64,000 bases of DNA from Odobenus rosmarus divergens (taxonomy: Eukaryota; Chordata; Mammalia; Carnivora; Odobenidae). Location: NCBI RefSeq assembly GCF_000321225.1, contig NW_004450323.1:938229-1002228 (forward strand), read 5' to 3'. Under the pieces are notes generated by a model. It did not search any database. It was not told the DNA's origin and was given only the letters and a program-made list of their open reading frames with translations. Shown here piece by piece: positions 14,001 through 26,000 of the stretch (positions are counted from its first letter, which is position 1; each line of letters starts with the position of its first letter). Position numbers and translations under genes: made by a program.

Positions 14001-17000
14001 AAATTTATATTTCTAATCTATGGCTTTTCCTGACCTTTTTATTGATCTGACATATATAATTTACATTTCTCAGTGTAGTGAAAAGCAAAAGGAATTTAAG
14101 CTGTGAAAAAAATTAGTCATAATGAATATATGTTTGCAAAAGCCACAGACTGAATAGCCCTCAGTCTTTTTGGTACTGTTGATAAAAGAAATCTGAGTTT
14201 TGTTTATTACTGTGAGGGGCATTATTTACAATATAAGTGCATTGTCTGTAATCCTGAAACATATATTCATAAAGAAAACACCATGCGTTGACTTTTTCTG
14301 TTAATTTGCCAGTTCCCTTTCAGGAAAATTTTTTACTGAGCAAATGAAACACAAACAGGATGGGGTTATCTTCAAGTGTTAAAATAGGACACAGTGTATT
14401 TTCTCTTTCATTTAATAGCAGCTGTTCTTCCATATAATTTATTAAATATATACTTAATCTTAGCAATTATTTGTTGGGAAATGTGTGAATGTGCTAGGTT
14501 CTGAGAGATATGAAGATGAATCAAACATAAACCTTGCCCTTAAAAAGCATATGGTCTAGGTGGAAAAAAGAATAAATATCAATCCTATAGAGAAGTGTAT
14601 ATAAATTAATCGCTAAGGAAGTTCAGAAGACAAAGAAATTTTTACTGAAAAGAATATATCAAGTCAGTTTTCAATGGATGAGTGTTCTGAGTTAAATATA
14701 CTTTTGAATTAGTAAGTACTTTATAGCATAAGAAGAAGCAAAAAAAAAAAAAAACCCACAAACACAAGTTATATTTTGGTTTGATCATTGCAGACCAAGC
14801 TAGCATGGAAAAATGAAGACAACAAAACTTATCAGACATTCATTTTAAATATTTAAATACTTTGTTTACTTAAAATTTAAATATTTAAAAATATCCCCAG
14901 TTAGCTTAGAACCACTAAAGGAACAAATTAACTTATTTGGTTTTAAATAATCATAAAGTTAAACAGATACTGTATGACGCAGCTCTGATAACAATATTTG
15001 TGGTATTGTCTGGTCAGTATTAAAATCTTCATTAATCTGCTGAGTTTAAGAAGTAAGGATTTGCAGGGGAAGATTTGTGATATTCCATTAAAGAAGAATT
15101 CTAAAAAATATACTAAATACTGTTGCCTTAATATAGAATTCACCAGTATTTTTTTTTTTAAGTCGGCTCCATGCCCAGCATGGCGCCCAAAGTGGGGCTT
15201 GAACTGGTGACCTTGAGCTCAAGACCTGAACTGAGATCAAGAGTTGGATGCTTAACGACTGAGCCACCCAGACACCCCTGTCTTAAATTAGAAATAAAAT
15301 TTCTTACAAAGTTCTAGTCTAAGTGTGGTAGCTGGATAAATCCTGATAACCTGATAATGGTTTTTATTTTCTTTACTTCCTAGGTTAGGAATAACGTACC
15401 TGCATTTTGTTTAATTATATGCAAATTATTAGACAGTTTTAAGTAATAGAATAAATTTTGCTTAGGAAGAAAGACAAGACTGCATTTTCTTTTTTTCTTT
15501 TTCTTTTTTTTTCTGAATATATTTTGCTTTTTTTCTTTAAAATTTTTTATTGTTATGTTAATCACCATACATTACATCATTAGTTTTTGATGTAGTGTTC
15601 CATGATTCATTGTTTGTGCATAACACCCAGTGCTCCACGCAGAACATGCCCTCTTTAATACCCATCACCAGGCTAACCCATCCCCCCACCCCCTCCCCTC
15701 TTTTTTCTTTTTTTTTTAAGATTTATTTATTTTTAAGAGGGAGAGAGAGAGAGTGCGTGTGCAGGCGTGTGAGTAGGGGGAGGGGCAGAGGGAGAGAATC
15801 TTAAGCAGACTCCCTCCTGAGTATGGAGCCCAAAGTGGAGCTCGATCTCATGTCCCTGAGATAAACACTGTGTTTCATTTTTATTTATCATAATATATAT
15901 TTAATTTTTGGTCCAGAAAGAATTTTAAAATGATTTAAAGTATTAGGTTTTTGCTTGTTTTGTTTATATCTTTCAAAGTCAAATTATTTTATAACTCAAA
16001 ATTTCATTTAAAATTTACATCATAATTTTGCTCTTTCAAATGATAGCATGGTTTTATAATATGTTGGAACACAATTTACAATTATACTAGCTCAATGGAA
16101 AAAAATGTTCTCATTTATGTCACGTGGTCCAGCAGTGTATTGAGGTATTTAAAAAAGTGTGAGGAGGTACTTGAATGGAGAAAGAAAGCATTATAAACTG
16201 CTGGAACTAAAAGGGCTCCTTGAGAAGTCATCTAGTGTAGTCCTTTGATTTCACAGGAAGAAATTGAGGCCATGGAGATAAGTAACTCATCCCAGGTCAC
16301 ACACAGAACTAGAACTAGGACCCTGCTCTCTGGACCTCAGCCAGCCAAAGTTAAAGTTGAGTTAAGTTAGCATATCTGCTTTCAACCTCATAGCTTTCTT
16401 CTTCTTTTTTCTTCTTAATTAACATATAATGTATTATTTGTTTCAGGGGTACAGATCTGTTACAACCTCATAAGTTTTGTTTTTTTTTTAAATCTAAACT
16501 ACAGTGACGACTTAAAGTTATCTCAGTAGAAATTGACCCTTGTAAATGGGATCTGTTTAAATTGGCAAAGTGTTCAGTGGCTGATTACTGGGCTTGAATA
16601 GCTGTACAGTTCAAGTTTAGAGTGTGAAAGTATGACTTTAAAAGAGAACCAGGGGTGCCTGGGTGGCTCAGTCAGTTAAGTGTCTGAGTCTTGGTTTTGG
16701 CTCATGTCATGATCTCAGGGTAGTGAGATTGAGCCTTGCATTGGACTCTGCCCTCAGCGTGGAGTCTGCTTGTTCCTCTCCCTCTGCTCCTTCCCGTGCA
16801 TGCATTCTCTCACTCCCTTTCTCTCTCATAAATAAATTTTTTAAAAAGAGAACTAATTACTAATGAATTTCTTAAGATTAAACATCATAAGAACACAGTG
16901 GTTTACATTATGATTAAATCTATTATGTCTAATCCTATCCAGTCCAGTGTTGTGTTACCATCAGAAGCCTTGCTGGGGGATGCCTTGACACCAACCATTA

Positions 17001-20000
17001 AGCGTGTTAGCAGTGTTTTCTGTTAGTAGGCATTTATGTCTCCATCATTCACAAATTTTATTTATTTGTGCAGCATCTTGAAGGATTGTTAACTCTAGTG
17101 TGAAGTACTGCTTCTTTTATTTCAACTTTATTTTATTTAGCTTTTAAAGGACACTATTTCTAGAATATACATATATTAAATAAGGAATGTATGTTTCTGG
17201 GAAGAAGTTTTAACTTTAAGTTAAACTGTTCTCACACTATTTCTTAAACTATTTCCTTTTTCTGTTAGCTATTTCTTTTGTTGTCCATTTCTAACTTAGA
17301 GCTTTTGAACATGCTTAATCCTTATAAATGAAAAATAAATGGTCAGTACTTGTGCTGGTAAATTATTAGTCTCTATATTGGGCTGGACAAATTTAAATTG
17401 TAATTTTTTTTACAGTTTATTTTACATGTTCCAATACTGTTCTACTTTTTGTACTAGGTCATGCATGCATTTAGCAGTTATATACTTAAGAGGGTGGGTG
17501 ATATTTGAATATTATGAATAGATTTTTTGGACCTTTTGCCGAGTACATTTGTTTTTGTGTAATATTTTGATAATTAGCACTAAAATAAGTTTGTTATACA
17601 TTCATAAAGAATGGCAAGGAAGATTGCAGTGTCTTACTAAAATTTGGCAAAATTGTTTTTCCTTGAACTTCGGTGCAGAAAATCAAGGCAATCCAGATAT
17701 GAATGTGTATGTATGTGTGTGTGTGTATATATATGAGTAAATGAAAGGGAGGTGAAATACTAAGTTGTATGTGGGGAAACAGACATTGAAATAGTCTATG
17801 TATCTAAAGATACATGTATAGGCAAGATTGTACATACTTTTAAAAATCCAAATGAATAGCTGGATTTATACCTAGATTTTCTCACTTCTGTGACATACTG
17901 ATATTATTCCTTGCCCTTCCAAGGCAAAAAATGCTGCCTTGATCTACAGGTTATTGTTGTGTGCATGTGAACAGGAGCATGCTCTGTCAAAGAGAATTAA
18001 CCTTTCAGACTATTACTAGACTTACTTAGCCTCTCAAATATATATATTTATATTTACATATATAAATAACTGATCTATTTACTGTTTAGAAAGAAGAGAA
18101 TTTTCTACTTTTATAACTTTAACATATGAAATTTTCTTCTTTTAACCTTATGATTGAGCTGTCCATAGCATGATTTTTATTTTTTAGCCAGGAGTATTTA
18201 TTGCGACTAGCTTAGTTTATTCTTAATTATGCATTCTAATATTTTATAGAATGGATATTATATTTCAATCTTAACTAAAGTGGGCCTTTGTTAAATATAA
18301 AGCAAAATATCTTCAGTAGGTCCTGTGAGCAGTAAATTTTATGCTGTAGAGGTGAACAAGGTATTTTTAACTCTAAATTTATTTTCTAAATTATTATTTT
18401 CAAGCTAGATCACGATGATAAAGGTTAAGTGAGGCAAACATAGTGCTTTTTATTTAATTTCAAGCTTAAAATATATGACAAGGTACAGATATAAAAGTCA
18501 TTTGCTTAGGATTATATATGTGTGTAGAATTGCTGATGTACTAGGTTCACAGCCATAATTGTTGTACTCTGTGTTAAAGCTTATGGGAGGGGCGCCTGGG
18601 TGGCTCAGTCGTTAGGCGTCTGCCTTCGGCTCAGGTCATGATCCCGGGGTCCTGGGATCGAGCCCCACATCGGGCTCCCTGCTCCCCGGGAAGCCTGCTT
18701 CTCCCTCTCCCACTCCCCCTGCTTGTGTTCCCTTTCTCGCTGTGTCTCTCTCTGTCAAATAAATAAATAAATAATCTTAAAAAAAAGAAAAGCTTATGGG
18801 AAAACTTATTTAGCTCCATACTGTACTTCTCATAACTTTACTCACATAAATTTACCTGAAACTATAGATGATGGTTAAGCAACATCTGAGAAGAAAGGCA
18901 TGTTTATTCAGAAATCATTGGTAAGATCTGTAATAGTACATGTTTTATATGTCACACAGAGTATAACACTTGCTTTAATTGAGTAGCTTATAATGTTATT
19001 CAGGAAGCATATTAAAAGTTCTCCACTCAGCTCTTTTGCTTTCCCTTTCTCATTCTTTCTGCCTCTTGATCTCTTGGTTTTAAAATCTTCCTCCTTATTT
19101 TATAGACACTGCTCTCCTGTTCACTACTTCTTCTCTGTCTTTACGTCTCACCACTGGGCCTCTCTCAGTGTCTGTTTTCCCAACCTTCATCCCAAATTCC
19201 AGCTGTATATCTACAACCAGTTGGTCAGGTAACTTTGCACCTTTTTCAGTGCACTCTTTGATAGAGCATGCTCTGTTCTTTTTGTTTGTTTTGTTTGCTT
19301 TTCTTCTTTTTTTTTTTTTCTTAACAGCCTGGGGGCCTCTTGTCAAATGTCCCATAAATTATTTTTGTTTCCACATTAATTTGATATGCTGATTGTTCAA
19401 GAAGTGGAATGACAGTTTTTGTGCTTTTTATTAAGTGTTTGTTGGATGTGTGAATGCATTTTTGTTGATTAGTCATCAGTACAGATCTAACACCAATAAT
19501 ATGAGCAGCCCACCTTTTATTTAGCTTTGGCATCTACATATGAGGAGAGTTTAGTAATAGCTTTTTAAGATAAATCAGTAATTTCTTTTTCCTAAATCAG
19601 TAATTTCTCTTAACCCTTTGGAGCTAAGCTATATTGGGCTATTTAATTTCAGAAATTGGGTTAAATTGAGAAATTTGAGGTATTTGTTGTATCCTTTTAC
19701 ATAAGTAAATAATTAGTTATGTTTATATGCAAAAGGCATCTGACTGTGGTGCTCAGTGTTCTCTCCATAATTATCACCTCCCATTGCATCTCTTAGGCAG
19801 TGGGAACCAAAGAGTGGTGTAGTGATACCTGAAATAAAAACAGACTGAATTTGAAAGTAAAAGTCAAAAAGGGACATGAACATATCTTTTTTGTTTGCTT
19901 GCTTGTTTGGGGGCTTTGAGATTTGTTTTTTGTTGTTGTTTTGGTCTTTGTTGTTTTGGGTTTGGGTTTGTGTGTTTCTAGTCTGAACCTTCAGAATAAA

Positions 20001-23000
20001 TTCCTTATATCTTCTGTTATGAAAAAGAATCACCTATGAGAAGTGAATATGTAAGTTATCAGCCATGGGTGTCCAGATATTCTGAAATTTTCTTTTCTGA
20101 ATTTGCCTTTACAAACAATCACAAGTAAAACATAAATTCTTTCATTTTCTAAATATGTTGACTCATCAAAGCTTCTGTTATTTCAAAGTTTTTTCAAAGG
20201 AGTAGTATGAACGTCCTATTTTTACACAGCTTATTGATAAGGCAATGAGTGGTAGAGCTCTCAGAGTGATTTCTGCCCCTAGATTTGTTCTTTGACTGTT
20301 CTTCATGGTGTGACCATAGGTTTCTTACAAAGCGAGAGCAAAAACTAATGCAACGGCGACAACATGCAGAGGAGCTGCTCGAATGGAAGCGACGTTTGGA
20401 TGCTGAGGAAGCCGAAATTCGTCAAATGGAAAAACAAGCTTTGGCTGCCTGGGACAAAGAATTAATAAAACCTAAAACTCCGAAGAAAGAACTTGAGGAT
20501 GAGAGAACAGAACAGAAAGGTAATAAATACTAACTCTGTTCAGACTACAAACCAAAGCCTAAGATAACTGGAAGATTTACTTCATTATATTTTAAGTGTG
20601 AAGAAGGCGATACAATTGCAAATGCCACCAGCATTGGAAATACGAGAATATTGTGAATAACTTTGTGCTAATATACTTGAAAACTTAGAAGAAATGGGTA
20701 AATTCCATGAAATGAAAATGGGTTATTCCATGACCAAGTAGGATTTAGCACATTCTAAAAAATCGATCGTGTGGCATATTACTTAAACAGACTAAAGGAG
20801 AAAAATTGCGTGACATCTCGATGGATTTAGAAAAGGTACTTGATAAAATCCAGAAAGCATTTGTAATAAAACAAATTTCAGATAAAGTAGCAATAGAAGG
20901 GAGCTTTGTTTACCTGATCTAGGTATCTATTAACAAAAATGAAAAACCAAACGTACAACAAGGTACCATACTTAATGATAAAACATAGAAAACTTTCCCT
21001 TTGAATTTGGAAATAAGACAAATGCTTTTATTTTCACCTACGGAAGGAAAGGAAGAAGCAAAACTCATTATTACAGATTTTAAAGCTGTGCACGTAGAAA
21101 ATCCCACATTTACATGTCAGTTATTAGAATTAACAAGTGAGTTTCATAGTTGCTGGATATAAAATTCATAAACAAAATTCAATTACATGTCTATAGAGCA
21201 GCAGAAATTGGTTAGAAAATCTAATTTTTAAAAGAGATACTATTTATCATAGAAATAAAAAATATGAAGTACTAGGAATAAATTTAAAAATATGCAAGAT
21301 CTTTATGGAGAAAAGTTTAGAATTGTATTAGGAAACATTAGAGAAGACCAAAATATATAGAAAGCTTTTCCATACTCACAGATTCAGTGTCATAAAGATG
21401 TTAATTCTGCTTGAATTTATTTATAGATTCAAGACAATTTATATCAGAAACCCAGCAAGATTTCTTCATAAGTTTGACAAGCTCATTTTAAAATTTATAT
21501 GAAAGAACAAAGGACCAAAAAGCAAAGACGCTGCTAAAAAAGAACCACAAAGTGGAGAACTTACTTTAGTAGATATCAAAACTTGTAAAAGTGTGTAATT
21601 AAAATGGGATTATTTGCACAGAGATAGACAAATAGACTATGAAACAGCACAGAAAAAAACCCTTGCGTATATGGAAAGTTGACTTCTGACACAGGTAACT
21701 TTACAGAGCAGTGACGAAAGGAGAGACTCTCCAATAAATTTTGGGGGCAGGGAAAAATGAATTGGATCCCTACATTGACAATCTAAAAAGACTCAGCTAA
21801 AGGTTAAAAAAAAAAAGGCTTAAATCTAAAAATTAGAATTTTAGAACTTTTAGAGGACCATGTAAGAGAATATCTATATGACATCAAGGGGAGGGAAAGA
21901 TTTCTTTAAGATGTTATACAAAGCAAAACCATAAAGGGAAAGATATATAAATTTGACTCAATAAATTAAGAATTTCTGTTCATTAATACACCATAAAAAA
22001 AGTAAAACAACAAAATAAAAGAGGATATTTGCAACACATATGACTGTCAAAGGAATAGTATAAGAATATGCAAGCAACTTGGGCGCCTGGGTGGCTCAGT
22101 TGGTTGAGCGACTGCCTTCGGCTCAGGTCATGATCCTGGAGTCGGGATTGAGTCCCACATCGAGCTCCCTGCTCAGCGGGGGGTCTGCTTCTCCCTCTGA
22201 CCCTCTTCCCTCTCCTGCTCTCTGTCTCTCATTCTCGCTCTCTCAAATAAATAAATAAAATCTTTAAAAAAAGGAATATGCAAGCAACTCCTATGAATCA
22301 AAAATAAAATGACAAACATTTTAAAAAATGGGCAAAAGAGCAGATAATTCATAAATGAAGAACTACAAATTATCAACAAACATCTGAAAAGATGTTTACT
22401 TTGTTAGTAATCAGGGCATTAAAACCATAAAGAAATATTATTTCATACCTGTATTCATTTCCTAGGGCTGCTGTTACAAATTTCTACAAATTTGGTAGCT
22501 TAAAAAATGTTTTATTCTCTCACTTCTGGAGGGCAGAAGTACAAAAACAAGGTGTTGGCAGTACTGTGCTCCCTCTGAAGGTTCCAGGGAACAATTCTTC
22601 CTTCTTCGAGCTTGTGGTGGCTATAATATAGGTATTCCTATGTCTGCCTAACTCTAGTCTCACACTGTCTCTCCTCCATGTCTGCTCCTCTTTTTTTGTT
22701 TCATAAGAAAACTTGTCAGTGGATTTAGGGCCTACCCAGATAATCCAGGATGATCTTGTCATGAGATCCTTCCATTGTTTTATTTTTTTATCATGTTAAT
22801 CACCATACATAACATCATTAGTTTTTGATGTACTGTTCCATGATTCATTGTTTGCGTGTAACACCCAGTGCTTCATGCAGTACGTGCCCTCTTTAATACC
22901 CATCACCAGGCTAACCCATCCCCCCACCCTCTCCCCTCTAGAACCCTCAGTTTGTTTCTCAGAGTCCATAGTCTCTCATGGTTCATCTCCCCCTCCAATT

Positions 23001-26000
23001 CCCCCCCCTTCATTTTTCCCTTCCTGCTATCTTTTTTTTTTTTTTAACATATAATGTATTATTTGTTTCAGAGGTATAGGTCTGTGATTCATTTTATTTT
23101 TTTTTAAGATTTTATTATTTATTTGAGAGAGAGAAACAGCATGAGAGGGGAGAGGGTCAGAGGGAGAAGCAGGCTCCCCGCTGAGCCAGGATCCCGATGT
23201 GGGACTCGATCCCAGGATTCTGGGATCATGACCTGAGCCAAACGCAGTCACTTAACCAACTGAGCCACCTAGGCACACCCTTCCATTGTTTTAAAAAGAT
23301 TTTATTTATTTATTTCAGAGAGAGAGAATACGTGTGCACACAAGCTTGTGAACAGGAGGTGGTGGGGGTGGGGTGGGGGGGTTCCAGAGGGAGAATCCCA
23401 AGCCGACTCTGAGCTAAGCACAGAGCCCAGTGCGGGGGTCGATCCCACAACCCTGAGATCATGACCTGAACCGAAATCAAGAGTCAGACACCTAACCAAC
23501 TGAGCCACCCAGGCACCCCCCATCATGAGATCCTTAATTACATCTGCAAGGACATTTTTTCAAAATAAGATTACATTCATAGGTTCTGGGGGTTAAGACA
23601 CGGACATATCGTTTTTAGCGCCATCATTCAGCCCTTTCACAATACCCATCAAACCTGTTGGTACGTAGGTAGAACAAGGAACTGCTGGTATATTAATTGT
23701 TAAACCTAGTTTGAAAACAGGTTGAAAAAAGAGGCATTAAAAATAATCAAGGGCCGCCTGGGTGGCTCAGTCGGTTGAGCCTCCAACTCTTGATTTTGAT
23801 TTTGGCTCAGGTCATGATCTCAGGGTTGTAAGATCGAGCCATACATCGGGCTCCACATTGGGTGTGGAGCCTGCTTAAGATTCTCTCTCTGCCCCTACCC
23901 CCTCTTGTGTTCATGCTCGCTCACTCTCAAAATAAATAAATAAAAATTAAAAAAACAATCGGTAAAAGAATAAAAGTGAGATACACATATCCTGCAATTC
24001 GGTGGTTCCAATCCCAGGTATGAATCCTAGAGCAGTGGTTCTTAAAGTATGGCCCGTGAAACCCTGGGGGAGTCTCTGAGATCCTTTCAGGGGGTCTGGG
24101 AGGTCAAAATTGTTTTTATAATAATACTAACATGTTGTTTGCCTTTTTCACTGTGTTGACATTACACTGATGTAGCAAATATAATGGCGGGTAAAGTTGC
24201 TGAAGCCTTAGCTTGAATCTAGGCAGTGGTGCCAAACTGTGTTAGGAGTCATTGTGTTCCTCACCACTTCGCACTAATGGTAACATGCCAGTTTTATGTA
24301 AGAATGTCCTTAAATAAGCACTTACAAATACGAATTTTGTTGAATCTCAACCTTGGAGTGTATATCTTTAAATATTTTGCGTGACAAAATAGGAAATACG
24401 CATAAAGCACTTGCATGTGCCTAAGGGCAGTGGTTGCCTTGAAGAAAAGCACTTAATGCAGTGATTTAAATTGTAAGCTGAATTAGCCATTTTTTTATGG
24501 AGTACCATTTTTACTTAAATGACTAAAAACCATGGTTACTTAAATATTTGGCAAACAGTTTTTCAGAAATAAATGAAGCAACTCTGACTCTTGAAGGAGA
24601 ACAAGTGACAGTATTTATTGTGAGTGATAAAATTTAAGGTTTCAAGTGAAAGTTTAGGATTAGAAATGCTATTTTCCCCATTGTGAGCTGGACCGCTTTC
24701 CAGTACTTAAAAGACTTTCCTGATATGATAGGTGATGATATTAATCAGAGTCATCTTTTTTTGGGCAGGAGGGGGCAGGGAGAAAATCACTATTTTAATT
24801 AATTCACAAATGAGAACATCGCAAAAGGTGATTTAAGGAGGCACACAAACATCTGCCCAGCCCCAAATTCAGACCATCTCAATGAACTTCTATATAGTAA
24901 GAACACCCCTTTTCATTCTAGTTCTGAAGAAAGCTGTATTTAATGATGAAGCAGAGGTTTTTTTTTTTTTNNNNNNNNNNNNNNNNNNNNNNNNNNNNNN
25001 NNNNNNNNNNNNNNNNNNNNNNNNNNNNNNGGGACTCGATCCCGGGACTCCAGGATCATGACCTGAGCCGAAGGCAGTCGCTTAACCAACTGAGCCACCC
25101 AGGCGCCCGAAGCAGAGGTTTAACAGGTGGTTTCATACTTTATATATTCACTGTTAAATATATTTTTACGCTAAATTAACCTGGTCATGAGAGATGATTT
25201 TCCATATCTTCAGTTTGAACTTCTTGATTAGCCTAATCCTTTTGCCCATCTGCACTGTTTCAGCACCTCGCTGAAACCTTCACAAAGCTTCAGGTCACCC
25301 TGGTTCTGGGCACACTCCAGAAACTGTTTCATCTCCTAGTGGTATGGTCCAGACTGCTGCTGCTGCTGCAGGTATGCTGGCTGGGTTCCCTGAGGCTCCT
25401 GGTAAGTGGTCAGGCTTTGAAGGCTCAGCATTACTTCCTCCACTGAAGCTCCCAGTGATGGCATGGCCCATCCGGTGCCCAACAGCAGAGCCCACAGCCA
25501 CGCCAGCTGCAGCGGTTGCCATCTGGGCCATGAGACCTGGCTGCTGGGGCGCAGCAGCAGGTGAGCCGACAGCAGCTGCTGGAGCCGCTGCTGGCACTGC
25601 TCTAGGCGCAGCTCTCATCTGAGGTGTGCAGCTCTCATCTGAGGTGCCCAGCTGGCCGGAGGTGCGGCTCCAGCTTCCACGCGCCATGGTTACTTGCAGA
25701 GCAGCTCGGCATCTAGAAGTCCGAGATTCGGCCCAGAATCCTCTTTTCATATTGTATGATGAAATATGTCAACATTGGGAAGATCTTCATAACTCAGTGA
25801 ACCAGTGTCTTCCAAATGACCGGTGATGATTTAGAAAATCATGCATGAGTAAAAAAATCCATTGACCAAAGGATTGTAATGTAACAGATTGCAGAGTTGA
25901 CCAAAGGATTGTAGTGTAACAGATCACAAAAAGTTTATTGATATGACTTCAAATTCCACGTTACAGCTAACATGTAAGAAACTACCGATTGTCAAGTTTT

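Larger units (their letters stand above)
11676..20319 (+). other. CEP350 intron (8.6 kb) with a repeat-poor core
   Basis: Between exons 3 and 4. 11676..14440 has no recognisable interspersed repeat, unusual for this window. Later parts hold SINEs, L1 3' ends and a (TG)n tract. 16860..18570 and 18810..20310 are AT-rich; 19040..19320 is pyrimidine-rich with a strong cryptic acceptor (ttttcttaacag, ending 19327), and 19885..19980 is G/T-rich. Confidence 0.85.
22450..23640. repeat. Old L1M-type 3' repeat, split by younger inserts
   Basis: cattcatttcctagggctgctg, cttctggagggcagaagtac and, after the inserts, ttacatctgcaaggac and cataggttctgggggttaag: a common mammalian repeat, cut at 22759..23535. 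Confidence 0.6.
24763..25734 (-). pseudogene. CHCHD2: CHCHD2 processed pseudogene
   Basis: Intronless minus-strand copy of CHCHD2, a mitochondrial intermembrane-space and nuclear protein of the twin CX9C family. The CDS-equivalent is 25228..25687 (ATG at 25685..25687, TAA at 25228..25230), essentially full length. The N-terminal frame reads [11 protein letters not shown], an Ala/Pro-rich region, [20 protein letters not shown] and [14 protein letters not shown]. The frame then breaks near 25400; in another frame the CHCH domain follows: [15 protein letters not shown] and [11 protein letters not shown], both CX9C pairs intact. The normal CHCHD2 gene has introns, so this is a retrocopy. Flanks agtcatctttt/aatcctctttt are a decayed target-site duplication, and the T run at 24756..24762 fits a short poly(A) tail. 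A SINE with a sequence gap interrupts the 3' UTR part. Not functional. Confidence 0.9.

Noticed and set aside
25344..25622. 92-codon Ala-rich ORF on the + strand
   Set aside because: Opposite-strand shadow of the CHCHD2 pseudogene's Ala/Pro-rich region.
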